A stretch of 64,000 nt of DNA from positions 10,307,501-10,371,500 of the forward strand of contig CM060196.1 of assembly GCA_030549335.1 (NCBI GenBank). The letters run 5' to 3'. Both the position numbers and the translations under genes were made by a program. Position 1 is the stretch's first letter, and each line of letters opens with the position of its first letter. Of this stretch, positions 1 to 12,134 are shown piece by piece. Under the pieces are notes generated by a model. It searched no databases. It was not told the DNA's origin and was given only the letters and a program-made list of their open reading frames with translations. This DNA comes from Pontederia crassipes (taxonomy: Eukaryota; Streptophyta; Magnoliopsida; Commelinales; Pontederiaceae).

Positions 1-849
1 AATTTCACTTGGCCATTTTGATGATTTTTGTTCTTTGAATTGCATTTGATGATGTATGGAAATACGAAACTTCATTGTATCATTGGTTGAATTCATCGCT
101 GGATTATGTGAATTCATAGCATTATTGAACAATATTTTCACTAGTTATCTGATTTGCTGAAACCAATAGTTACAAATGTGTTTTAATTCCCTATTACAAC
201 ATAATCGACATTTACAACATGTACATGTAAAAATTTACACGATTGGATAATCGACATTCACAAAATCAATCACATATACAGAATTACATATCAGCATTCA
301 CGAAATGTGTCACACATTGACATTTACAACATGTAAAAATTTTTATGCAATCACATATCAGACAATCACATAATCGCAGGCGGCGGCGACGGTGGCGAGG
401 ACGACCTGCGTGCGGCAACGACAACCTTGAGGCCTTGAGAAGGAAGAATGGATGGTCTCAAGCTAGGGCATGGGCAGCGACCGCGATCTCGCATCAAAGA
501 AGGAAGAATGCGGGGCGAGCTCGCAGGAAGGAAGAGCTAGGCCTCGTGGCGATCTCAACCTAGGGCAGGGGATGTGGCAACGTCCGACCTCACAGTGGCG
601 GCGGGAGGCTACGATCTCACGTGGTCAGAACTCGGGGCGTCCGACCTCACGACGGCGACTTTGAGAAGACTTGCGCCGATAATGGTGTGACGAGCGTCGC
701 TCGACACTACAGCGGACGGTGTCACGACAGGGCGAGTGCGGTGTCATGGCGTGGCAGGGTGGGCATGGTGTCAGCGCGGGTGCGATGTCGTGGCGCAGGC
801 GCAGTGTCATGGCGGGGCCGGCGTCGTGTCGAGTTGGGTCGGGAAAGTA
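1..849. other. AT-rich flank passing into a GC-rich, repeat-like block
   Basis: No gene is recognised. The first 340 bases are AT-rich and contain a partial direct repeat around a GACATTTACAACATGTA motif, near 207-225 and 318-335. From about 366 the base composition switches abruptly to GC-rich. The open frames there overlap on both strands, are rich in Arg, Gly and Ser, and show no domain. They look like by-products of high GC rather than genes. Confidence 0.5.
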
Positions 850-1110
850 AACGTCGAGGCGGGGAAGCTGGCATCGCTGCGAGGAAGCCAATCAGGCGAG
901 GAAGTCGATGGAGAAGTAGATCCGATCGGCGGGGAAGCAGATCCGACGAGAAAGCAAGAGGGGAAGTAGATCCAGACGGCGATGATGGAGATTCAGCAAT
1001 GAAGCAGGTGGGGAAGCAGCAACGGCCGGCGAGGAAGCAGGCGGGGAAGTAGATCCAACTGGCGAGAAAGCAAATCCGATGACAAAGAAGGCCGACGAAG
1101 TAGACGATCC
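850..1110. repeat. Degenerate GC-rich tandem repeat (GGGGAAGYAGATCC units)
   Basis: The sequence repeats a unit close to GGGGAAGYAGATCC followed by a GGCGAGAAAGCA-like tail. At least five recognisable copies occur between about 890 and 1085, with variable spacing. Frames crossing it translate to Arg/Gly/Glu repeats with no domain. This is probably an internal repeat of a transposable element, but I cannot name the family. Confidence 0.5.
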
Positions 1111-1160
1111 ATCGGGGGAAGCAGGAGAAGACGGAGCACGAGGACGTTGTGCAACACGGA

Positions 1161-2005
1161 AGAAAAGAACTACAGCAAAAATATTGAACTAGAGCATGGG
1201 CGCGATGTCACCACACCAAAGTAACGCATGCTCGCGTGCCCGCCCCACCACAAAACCAGACAATAAAATAAAAAAAATGAGCAAAAAAATAAAACTTTGG
1301 CACATGAACTGTCACAAAAATCCACACCCATCAGATCTCCATCCAACGAGCGTGGACGAGGGCTGGGGACCCCCATTATATCCTTTATAAAACTGGCAAG
1401 TTATTTTATCAATACATTTTTAAAAACATGTTTAAAAGAGATATTCTACATTTTAAATAGGATTTTCACATTTAAAAAAGAGAGTTGTTTTTCTGTTTCT
1501 CATATTATATGTTTCTATTTCTCCGTAAATATTAAATCATTCATTTTCTTACTTATTCATATTTCTTCAGAAATATTAAATTATTATGCAAAATTCATTC
1601 TTTCCCTTGCTTGTTTTATATTTGCCTACCATTTAATCATATGTAACAAAGAAATATTACAAAAACTTACTAAAAAAATAAATATTATAAAAAGGTGAAA
1701 ACATTATTTTGTTTGTCGTAGGGCAACAAATAATAATAATTAAATTTACAACTTTTTTATCATGTTAATCTTGGTAATATATAGAATGATAAATAATTGA
1801 ATAAATAAAAATATGTCGTTTAGGAGCATGACTTATGTTCTAATTCATAGATTAAGTTGCCTATTTATTTGTCACATGAAAGAAAAGGGGGGAAAATCAA
1901 ACAAATTTCATCTTTTAGAAATTTGCTTTTACATTTCAAAATGTCAAAGTATTTTTTAGTTAATAATTCAAATGACAATCCAGGGAAAAAATATAACACA
2001 AAATG
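1161..2005. other. AT-rich intergenic stretch, no feature seen
   Basis: Low-complexity AT-rich DNA. The one longer frame here (1297-1698) has a Phe/Ile/Lys composition expected of AT-rich noncoding DNA, and no domain is recognisable. Confidence 0.5.
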
Positions 2006-4403
2006 GATAAATTATACTAAATACCCTCTAACTTTATCTATTTTTCAAACTCTATCCCCCAACTTTAGTTTGTAATCAGACTGTCATTCAATTATTGACT
2101 TCTTTCACGAAATATCTTTTCGATCGGGAATATCTAATTTTTCGGTCATTCGATTGACAAGACATTTTTATTTTTAAATAAAAATTATACAAAATATTAA
2201 AAATAAAAAATAAAGAGGGGACGCTCTCTCTTTCCTTTCCCTCCGACCGTCGTCGGCCAGTCCTCTCTGGGTTGGAGAGAAGGGGGCACAACGCCCTTGT
2301 GCACAAAGGAGGGGGATATGTGCACAAAGGAAGGGGAGGGCCACCTCCCCCTAACGCATGAGTAGAGGGAAGAGCGCAGATGCATGCAAAATATAATAAA
2401 TAATTAGCCATGCATTTAATCACATTTTAATTCCTTTTCATATTGTGTGTATCATTTTTTGGCCTTATTTGCTTTAATTTTATAAAAATAGAAATCTATC
2501 CAAATTATATGTTTTATTGTAGAAAAAGAAAGAGAATTGAGTCAGGAATCCAAAAAAAATAAACGGCACTCAAATCGAAGTTAAAACGGAGGCAGAAAGT
2601 GCAAATTAGTTAAGGTTGTCAGGGCTGAATTGAATATAACTGACCGTTATATGACCATAACGGCCGTAACACAAGGGTGTGAATAACCCATTACAGTCCA
2701 TTAAAAGGTCTAATTTTGAGTCAGAATTCGATTTGGACACTGTAAAGGTCGTTAAATCCAAGTTATGGGCCTTTACGAATGTTATTTTCGATATTTCTTC
2801 GACTTTTCTTAGGGATTTCAAGTCCAGATCGAACCCAAACTTTATCTTAAGTCTCAAGGATGATTAGAAAATATATGTACTCAGATTTGAAGAAGTTTTG
2901 GATGGTTTTAAAGACCTATCAAAGTCTATTCCAAATTTATTTATTTAATATAAAAATATTTCAAATCAAATCGAAACTCTACCAAAACTCTTAGGACCTC
3001 TGGAGACTATAAATAAAGGCCTTAAAAGATAGAAAAACATGTGCTTGAGACCTGGGAGCCGTGCTACATTGCAGAAGAAGAATTTTAGAATTTTCGTTGT
3101 TTGTTCAAGAGAATCTGCAGAGCAACTTAGCACGAGTACTTTGCAACGATCTAGAGATCATCGGAGATGAAGAATTCTATCTTCTACATATTGTTTGGAT
3201 GCTCTTTACCCATACTTTTTATGCCTAGTTAATTCTATAATATAGATATTTATTCTTTATGAGAAAACTACGTGAACTCGGTTGTTAGGTTTGAATTAAT
3301 ATAGTTATTTCATATTCTTTTCATTGTGATTGTTATGCTTAATGCTTTTTACTGAGATTATTATATTATGAGATAAGACTACAAACCAGATCTGGGGTGA
3401 TTAGTTTTAAAATTTAATAGTTTTTAGCGATTCGATTTTTAACTTAAAGTTGAAGCAATCATAACACAAGTCTTGTAATTCATCGTTTGTACTACATTTT
3501 GTGCGTCAGTTTTTACCCAGCGAGGATAACTGTTAGTTTAGAAATTACAAATTAATGCATCTTAATATATTTATTAACTAAAGATTAACTCATCATTTGT
3601 GGTCTTAAGTTTTGCGAGAATTAAGATAGTTTGACTTACTCAGCGTATAGGTCATTAATTTAGGTAATCATAATCCGTCTCAAGAACTAAACTTATTTAT
3701 TATTGTTATAATCCAATCTTCATAGTTGTTCATGCTAGTTCATCTTTATCTTTGATCAATCATAATCCTTAAGCTCAACACGAATTTATTTTATTTTTTG
3801 TTATTTAATTTTCTGCACATTTGTTTTCTATATCTACACAAAACATTTTTCTTCTCATAGTAGATTATTGAGATAGATTAGATTTAACTAATTTCTTGAC
3901 TTTACTATCTACTTTATTACTTGATACGACTAGTACATTTACTAGCAAATTTATTTATTCCAAATTCTACGCATCAAGCCCCCCTCCCCCTCCACGCGTG
4001 TGGCCAAATGGGGAGGGCCGCCTCCCCCTCTCTTCTCGTCGAAGAAAAAGGGGGAAGGGGAGGCGGACCTCCCCTTTTGCGCGCACACAGAGAGTGGGGG
4101 GGAGGGCGACACCCCCTCCCTCTCTCCTCTCAAGCATAGGAAAGGTCATCATCAATTTATTTTTTTATTTTTAATATTATTTGATCTTTAATAATGCGAC
4201 ATCGAACTCTTTGCTTGCGTGGTGGAGAGAGAAATTATCGCATGGCAACACATCAATAGAGTTATCGGGAAATCGCCTATGAAATATCAAAAGGATAGTT
4301 GGTAAAATAAGTTAAAAGATAAGGACGGTTTTACTACAAAGTGAAGTTACAAAGTAATGCTAAAAAAATAACAAAGTTGGAGGGTATTTAACGTAATTTA
4401 TCC
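2006..4403. mobile_element. TIR-type DNA element, about 2.4 kb, enclosing an LTR remnant
   Basis: The outer ends are inverted repeats. The left end reads GGATAAATTA, three variable bases, then TAAATACCCT. The right end, read on the other strand, gives the same pattern with few mismatches over about 38 bases, and weaker similarity continues inward for about 100 bases. Inside each end sits a short GC-rich block (about 2215-2385 and 3975-4140). No transposase is visible. The layout fits a MULE-like or MITE-like non-autonomous element. The exact ends and target-site duplication could not be fixed by eye. Confidence 0.5.
2990..3975 (+). mobile_element. Remnant of a gypsy-type LTR (3' portion)
   Basis: A TATA-like TATAAATAAAG lies near 3010. 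It is followed by an AT-rich stretch and a terminal motif (gactagtacatttactagc ... cgcatcaag) that closely resembles the LTR ends of the two gypsy elements near 52.0 and 58.6 kb. There, an ACTTGCTAG motif is followed by CACATCAAG and a primer-binding site. No primer-binding site or gag follows here, so only a fragment is left, inside the TIR element. Family assignment is by this resemblance only. Confidence 0.4.
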
Positions 4404-4853
4404 AACAAAAAATAGATTAAAAAAGTAGTAGAAAAATCTTTGGTGATAGAGTGAGACTCTTTGGATAGTTCAAGAGAGGAGTGAACATTTTTTGTTTAGG
4501 AGTGCAGCTGCAAAGTAAACATATATGGGATATGATACACAATAATATCCCTTTTTCATAATCAAATGTTTAGAAATTGATACGAAAAAGAAACAAAAAT
4601 ATTAAAAGATATGATGACCATTACTTTATACTCGAGTGTGATAAATAGACAAATGTAAAAAAATAAAAGCCATTTGAGTTTATCGAATAATAATTTTCAT
4701 ATTAAATTATGAAACTATAATTGATATCTCACTTCATTATATTTCCAAAGCTTTACTCTATTTGTCAAAGTCAGCGATTTAATTAAAGGATAGCGATTCA
4801 AGTAGAGGATATTGATTTGATTAGAGTATAGAGATTAACTATTAATGTATATT
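4404..4853. other. AT-rich stretch, no gene seen
   Basis: No open frame with recognisable content. AT-rich sequence leading into the tandem duplication that follows. Confidence 0.4.
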
Positions 4854-5577
4854 GATTTATTTATAAATTTAATAAAAAATATTTGATAAACATGACAGTT
4901 AACTTAGTAGTTTATATAAAATGACAAAAAAAAGACATAAGATATATTTTTTTATCATTTTTATACACATCATATTCATAATAATTAATTTATAATAATT
5001 GATTTTAAATAGTCATATTTTTTTAAATACTATTTTAATATAAAATAATGATTATTTGGAAAAACTCTTATTTGGGTTCGAAGTAAAATTAAAGATATGT
5101 TATATTAAAATAAAATAATATATGATGTTTAATAATTATTTTTTATTTTAAAATAAGGATATAATAGGAATAAAATATGAAACTACTACACCTATACTTT
5201 ATAATAGTGGATAATGATTTATTTATAGATTTAATAAAAAATATTTGATAAACATAGCGGTTAAATTAGTGTTTTGCATAAAATGACAAAACTAGATAGA
5301 ACATATAATTTCTAATTAATTTTATACACATCATATTCATAATAATTATTTTACAAAGTTTTATTATAAACAATAATATTTTTTATAATATTATTTTAAT
5401 ATATAAATATTGATTATTTTAAAATAAAACTCTTATTTGAGTTGTAAGCAAAATAAAAAATGTGATATTTTAAAAAGTAGTATATGATATTTAATAATTA
5501 AATATTTTTATTTAAAAATATTGATATAATAAGAATAAAATATGAAACTACTACTTCTATATTCTATACGTTAATAG
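4854..5577. repeat. Tandem duplication of an approximately 362-base AT-rich unit
   Basis: The second copy starts at about 5216. Both copies begin gatttatttata, continue through aataaaaaatatttgataaacat and tttatacacatcatattcataataatta, and end with aataaaatatgaaactactac. Similarity is high but not perfect, so the duplication is not recent. The right edge at 5560-5595 forms an inverted repeat around AAACTACT and its complement AGTAGTTT, which suggests the unit comes from a MITE-like element. Confidence 0.65.
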
Positions 5578-5579
5578 GA

Positions 5580-8098
5580 GTAGTTTATAGTGTTTTGTAC
5601 AAATCTCTAAACATTGTTGGGAAAAGATTTTTATCAAAAGCTTATAGTAATGAGCGGTACTATATGATCTTTTCTTTTCGTCGTTTTGACCTTTTTGTTG
5701 ATCAGGATGGTCAAGAAGGATGTCACGTAAGTGGAAGATTTATAAATAAAATATACAACTTCTTTATAACATAACTGCGGAAGCTGAATAGATAGAAATC
5801 CATAAATGTGGTACATAGTGTGGAAGCTCGTTAATATAAATAGGTACATCACATGACATAATAAGGTGTCCATGGGAAACGCCGTAATAAAAAAATACTC
5901 ATAGGTCTCACATACAACTCGATGAGATAAATAGTAAAGATCAACTACTATATCCATGTGCACACACACCATCCGAGCAGGGGTCTCCGCACACACATCA
6001 ACCGAGCATGGTAGGTCAATCAAGTACCTGTGAGAACCAACACAGGAGGGAAGAATTATCTCGTTAACATAAGGCTAAGTGTGATAACATATGGGTCAAA
6101 GATGATTATGAAAGTATAAGCATGAAAGAAATTCATAAACCATTTCATGTAATATATTTAACTTTCATTCTTTTCATTTGTGGACCATGATTGGAAAAGT
6201 CATCATCAACGGTCAATAACATGGCTCATGAGAGCATTTGTCTTTTCATTAGAAAGGCATAATATTCTTTGTCTCATTTTTCTTTTATTCCATGTCATGT
6301 TCATATTCATGTGGTCATGTGGATATAGTACGTTCATTCATTTTTTTTTATCTTATTCATAAATTGAAAGAGCTCTCTACTTTTTTAGGACATGACATGT
6401 GCACACAATGTACAATTACCTAGCCATAACATGAAACAATGGGGATCAATTCCACGGCAATGCCACTAAAAGGGGATGAGTGACCTCGCTAATGTGACGA
6501 CACTCGTATGAATGACCTCGCACAAGATGAAAACGTTCATAGACAATAAGAGAAAGGGGTAAGGGAAGACGCCTTCTCAAGGGAAGCACAACAAACACTT
6601 CCCATCTAAGTAAGCATGGGATCCCTGTATTTCATATTTTATCTTTATTAACATATTAACCTATCTTTTGATCATCAAGATCAATTAAGACAAGATTGAC
6701 TCTAGGTTAATGTTGATAATCATGGAATGTGAAAACAATCAGGCGGACATGAGTAAATCATCATATTATCTTGTATTTAAGGTCACTCATTCTCTGTCCA
6801 CTTTCAAATGCTCAAAAGTCGAGCGGTCGTCCGGTCTAGGTTCATCGAGCGTTCGATAATCGAGCGGTCATTCGGTCATAACATGTCTCTTGGTTGTTCT
6901 AAGGTCGGGCGCGAATTGGGCATCCAAAAGGTCGAGAATCGTCCGATTCTTCCTTGGATAAAGTTGAGAGTTCTCGACATGGAACTTTTGGTCGCCCGAA
7001 AGTCCATCGATAGTTCATTTTTACGCAAGTCGCATAATAGTCATTCCTCGATCGATCGGTTGTGTCATTTGGTCGACTGATGACAATATCGAAATACCAA
7101 AGTGGACATTCAAAAGAAATTCGATCATCCGTTCCAATAGTCTGCTAGCTCATGCCGTCAATAACGAGCGCTTGATCTAGGATACAACTGTTCCTACTAA
7201 GCAAAACCGCAGGTCATTGTGAAGTTTTTACGTTTTCAACCAATTTTCGAAATACAACATTCTACAGTCAATCTAAACTATGTCTAATATTAACTAAACA
7301 AACAGAGAGCATGCAGACATATTCATAAATCATAATTTCATCATATGTATCTTAATGAACATTGAGGCATCATAATTTACTAATACTTCTTATGTGATTC
7401 ATCATAACATTTCAACAACTATAATAAACATTTCCATACTATCAATTTTCAAGAGTAATAATGAAATAAAATTAATTCATCTTAAAATCCTTAACACACA
7501 ATAATTCACGCATGATCCATCACTTCAACAAATCTCTAAGCATACTAAAAATCATGATCCAAAAATCCAACACTTAAAATTTCAAGCATGCATGATATCA
7601 AGTACATAATCATCTCATAATATTCATCATTTCAAATATTCATGGGCAGCAATCATTTCAACATGTTAATATCAAATTTAAACATCATAAACTATAAACT
7701 AATAACTTGGCATGCATATTGACATAGCAATCTAAGGCATCGAACTATCCTCTTCCTAGCACAATTCTAAGTAAAACATGCTTAGAATAACATGTTAAAC
7801 TTTATGAAAAACTCTTATAACCCAGAATTCGTTAATACACTTTAAAGCCTAGTTTTCGATTATTTTTTTTGTGGTTGAAGCGCTAGTTCTTCCTCCTTAT
7901 TCCTCCTTATCTTCTTTCATAATCAGCACCTAGAGATCCCTCTCCAAAGGTTTTTGGCCGAGCCCAACCAATGAAGTGCATACTAAGAAAAGTGGTGAAA
8001 GAGAAAAGGATGAGAATACGAAAAGAAATGGTGTAAACGAGAGATGTGGAGTTTATAAAAGGAACTAAGAATGAGACTTTGTACCTTCACAACCTCAA
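5580..8098. other. Repeat-derived intergenic DNA with LTR-like character
   Basis: No host gene is recognised. The stretch 6800-7080 is richer in GC, with recurring TCGAGCGGTC / TCGATCGGT motifs and a domain-free frame. The edge near 8695-8705 (GAGATGTTACA) is the complement of a TGTAACATCTC start, as found at the ends of many plant gypsy LTRs. This suggests a decayed LTR on the minus strand. I could not find its other end or a target-site duplication. Confidence 0.3.
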
Positions 8099-8540
8099 GG
8101 GGTTATTTGGTTATAGAATATTTTTTAAGAAATAACAAATTTTATTTTAAAGAATATAGTATTATGATTATATTTTTATTCTACTTGTTGTTCGGTTGAA
8201 AGAAAGTTTCCATATTTTATAATTAAAATATTTTACTATAAATAGTTTACATTTATTATTATTATAAAAATATAAAAATTATATTACAATAATACATAGT
8301 TAAATAACAAAAAATAAAACATAGTGAAAAAATGAAAAGTTGTAGAATATCTCTATTCTACAATTTCAGAATAATAGAGATATTCTTCAAATCAAATTAT
8401 ATATAGTGATTTCACGATCTCCTTGACGGTTTTACAAAAATCAAAGTTTGATCAACTTAATCTTATTCTATATCGCGTTTGGCTATATTTTTCGTAATAT
8501 CTAAATATTCCGACACTTATCAACAAACCAAACAACTCCC
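8099..8540. mobile_element. MITE-like element, about 440 bases
   Basis: The ends are inverted repeats: GGGGTTATTTGGTT on the left, and AACCAAACAACTCCC on the right, whose complement is GGGAGTTGTTTGGTT. The interior is AT-rich and noncoding. TIR sequence and size fit the MITEs that are abundant in monocots. The target-site duplication is ambiguous (CAAG-like on both sides), so the superfamily is left open. Confidence 0.5.
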
Positions 8541-9605
8541 AAGAGTTATGAATACAAATTGTGTGGAAAAAAAAGAGTATTTGACTTCTTAGTTAAAAAT
8601 TTGGCAGCTATGTTCCGGGCATTTAAAAATATTTTGATCGACCGATGAATCGAAAATAAAAATTTATAATAGTTTTTTAAATTTTCAAAATTTTGAGATG
8701 TTACAATCATAATATAAATCACTGTCTATTGGAAAGTTCAATACTTAAGAACTTGCTTAATCATATGTATAACAATAAATAGTCATTAAATAAAAATATA
8801 TCAGAATGTAATACTAACAATATAATTTAGATTAATTAAATAAATAGTAAACAAAATTGTACATGTATATATTATAAATAAAATTTGGATTCAGCGTCAG
8901 ATTTTTCAAGATTCGAGACAATTGAGTAACGAGGTTGTGTCATGGTTAAATGCTAATAATTTTGTATTCTATTTTCAGAATTAAAACATTGTTCGGAATT
9001 CATCCGTATCATTCCAATTTGATACATCGTTTTTAGTCTGACTTTGATTTAAAATCGGCTGACATTTTTCATTATCCAGGCCGTCGTTGTCCTCCCACCA
9101 ACCCAGGCAACGAATTCGATATCATCCTTTATTTTAGGATTTTGAGAAATGAACTCAAATTTGAACAGAACCCGACGAATTAGGATTTGGACGTCCCAAT
9201 TCAATATATTCTTTCTTTATGATTTATATTATGCAACCATAATCGAAAGTGTTATTGATTTGGGGAGCGATAATTTGTGATTACCCTTTTGTCTGTGATA
9301 TAATTATATAATTATATAATTTGAAAGGATATTGGACATATCTTGATCGTTCATTAATTGATCAACGAATGAAATAAATAATATATTTAAATAATGTAAT
9401 TTAATTATTTATAATTTGAACTGTTAATATGATCTAGATACCTTCGTAGCGATTCTAACTATATATTCTCTGATAAATATTTTATTATTTTACCACACTG
9501 AAACTAAAGCTCGAATAATAATTAATGCGTGCAATTAAAAAACGTATTATATTATAAAAGTAATTATCTAATAAAATATAAATGATTTATATCATATTAA
9601 AAAAA
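8541..9605. other. AT-rich intergenic stretch
   Basis: No gene or clear repeat is recognised. This is the upstream flank of the zinc-protein locus that begins near 9.6 kb. Confidence 0.4.
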
Positions 9606-9747
9606 GGGAGGGCCGTCCCAGCCCCAGGCCCTCAAAGGCCTCGATCGGAGCCTCCTGTTGACCTTCATCCTCGGCGTTTCATCGCACCGCACAACAGAAC
9701 AAACTCGTAAAACCCTCGAGAAAGCAAAGCAAAAGTTCCAGAGATAG
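9606..9747 (+). other. Candidate 5' UTR exon of the zinc-protein gene
   Basis: A GC-rich block interrupts AT-rich flanks and ends in a strong donor, ATAG|GTACGT. An acceptor, TTTTGTAG|GAATG, lies at 11988/11989, about 150 bases ahead of the start codon at 12135. Together they suggest a leader exon and a 2.2 kb leader intron. This is inference from composition and splice signals only. No open frame here carries a domain. Confidence 0.35.
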
Positions 9748-9812
9748 GTACGTAAAATTGAAATTTTTTTCTTCTGCGTAATTTATGTATCCAAAGGCGA
9801 TGGTTCATCTTT

Positions 9813-9873
9813 TGTGTGTGTGTGTGTTCTTTTTTTTTCCTTTTTTTTTTTTTTGGGGGGGGGGGGGGGGGGG
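9813..9873 (+). repeat. Compound simple repeat: (TG)n, T tracts, 19-base G run
   Basis: A TG dinucleotide run is followed by two T tracts, the second of 14 bases, and then by 19 consecutive G. It would lie within the inferred leader intron of the zinc-protein gene. Long G runs can form quadruplexes and are prone to length errors in sequencing, so the exact length is uncertain. Confidence 0.9.
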
Positions 9874-12134
9874 TTAGTCTGTTAAAAGTTGGCCTGCGTG
9901 ATATCCCAATTACCTCAACCCCAAATCGAAACGGAGCAAACGCGCAATTCTCCCTGCTCGATCGTCGTCGCCTTGCGGTTTTTCCTCTCTCTCGGCCTCT
10001 TTTTCTCTCTAGCGGAAGAGTTTTCCTCACTGTTTTTTGTGTGTTCGCTGTGGCTTTTCATGCTCATGTAGAAGGTCCTCTGCTAGTGAGCAGAACGGGT
10101 CCCCTTGGCTGAGAAATGTCCATTATTTTTTAGGATGGAGGCTTTGCTAATTTATATATGTAGAGCATTTGATATAGAATGAATGTAGAACACTTTATCT
10201 TCTTTATTTAATTGGTAAAATAATTGTATTTTAATTTATTCTATTAGTTAGATAGTGAATTTCATTATGACTGGGATCATCTGATGATTGCTATCAAGCT
10301 ATTCTAACACATATGACTCATTTGACGAGCATGGTTTATTTAGCCTTGTATTATACTGTTGGATTGTCAAATTAGTTCAACAAGTATATATTATTTCATC
10401 TATGAATTGTAAGATTTAATTTAATTGTGACTCATACACGTTAAATGAATCGAATGTTAAAGGAGAAGTGAAATACGCCAAGGTGTGAGTACTTCACATA
10501 TTCATTATGCATATATTTGAAAATACAACCTATTTACATGTTTGACGACATCAACTAATATCCTCCTATGAAATGGAAATATAAAGCAGTATAGCTCCTG
10601 AGTATCCTACTCTGAAATGATTTTGTTATTTTAATATCTTTCTCAACCTATGGACAATTTTTTTTCATACTCTTAATAATAATGCTGATCTTTAAGCTTT
10701 AATCCGCATGAAAAACGTTCATAAATACACTGTATTGTGATAAGTTAATGACCTTATACCCCTAAGTTCATATTTCTTGTTAGAACTTTACATGTTGTGA
10801 GTAGTAGCCTTGGATCACATTTCAGTATTAGGTATGCTGGATTTTGGTGTCTAAACTCTGTTACAGCAACAAAGTTGGTTTCTGATAATTAAAGGGTGTC
10901 ATAAGCAATATTGTTGAAGATGGGAACAAGGGATGGTGCAGTGGCACACTCCTCGATTCGTAGGCCAATAGGTCTCGACTTTGATTCTTATTACTGGGAG
11001 TTATGTGTGCTTTTATTTTCAATTTACTTTGCATTGTACTAGGCTCTTGCAAGGCATAAAGATAGGGATCTTACATAGGATCAAAGGGGCTATGCAAGAC
11101 CGAAAATTGTAGGATTTGATTTAAAATCATAATATCTTGCTTATATATTAAAATATTTTCAAAATATAAATTTTTAAAAATTGTAATAAATTTGTAATGA
11201 TATAAATTATAAATAATGTTAATTGATCTACTATCCTATTAAGATTTCTTACTTATATAACATATATGCATTTAATATTAAATTTCTTTAAAAAAAATAG
11301 TATTAGAAGTGTAATCATAGCCATCTTCCTCTAAGTTTCTTTCTAGAAAATCATGTTGCACTTGATGAAAATAAAATAAATTGAAAAAAGATGGAACAAC
11401 AATTTAGGATCGTATAATCTAAATCTTGATCTTACAAAATTGATAACAGATTTGAGATTGAGATCGCGAATTTTAGATAAGATTGTACAATCCTACAATC
11501 AAGATCATAATATTTACAACCTTGGGCCCTTGTACCTCCATTTATAATCAGAAAAAAAGTGTTGGTGAAGATGTTTCTATATTTTGTATCCTAAAAGATG
11601 AAACAGACAAAGAATTTCAACTCGTATGAAGTCACAAAATCTTTCTTTCTTCTGATTTGAATAGCATTGGCAACATAAAGTATCAAATTGATTCCTCATG
11701 GTTTTATCTCCCTCTGATCATGCCAGTTTGTTGTCTTTATTGAGCTGATATCTTATTATAAACATATTCTGGTGATAAGATTGGCATCTGGGATTTATCT
11801 CAGCAATATCAGACAGATACTTGTCACTTGTCAGTATTGTTGTATGCATGTCTTTTGTGTTTAAGCTTACATGTGAGGTCTGTAAATTCAAGTATTCTAT
11901 CTGTTCATTACTATTATTATTAGCATATGAATTTATTATTCGTTTCCTTGTGACACTTATGAATCTTGTTCGTTTTTATGTTTTGTAGGAATGAACTATA
12001 AGAATTGAGAGATCTGACTTATTATTTTTATCATAACTTTGATTTGTGAAATTTTATGCATGCTTGTAATTAGTCATTCATAATTCAATTTATTCTTTGA
12101 CATCACTTACATTATGATCTGTTGAAAGGATCAA
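9874..12134 (+). other. Inferred leader intron and flank of the zinc-protein gene
   Basis: No coding exon is recognised before 12135. The open frames at 9889-10112 follow the simple repeat and have no domain. The stretch is moderately AT-rich and contains the candidate acceptor at 11988/11989. Confidence 0.3.

Noticed and set aside
5634..6023. 129-codon minus-strand frame
   Set aside because: Composition typical of AT-rich noncoding DNA in a repeat-like region; no recognisable motif.
6808..7080. 90-codon + strand frame
   Set aside because: Ser/Arg/Ile-rich translation of repeated TCGAGCGGTC-type words; no domain and probably LTR sequence.
9665..10030. 121-codon minus-strand frame over the G run
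   Set aside because: It depends on the simple repeat (a Pro/Lys tract) and has no domain.
10920..11110. Possible tRNA-derived SINE (GGTGCAGTGGCACAC with a GGTCTCGACTTTGATTC B-box-like word)
   Set aside because: The pol III boxes are only loosely matched, and no tail or target duplication could be found.
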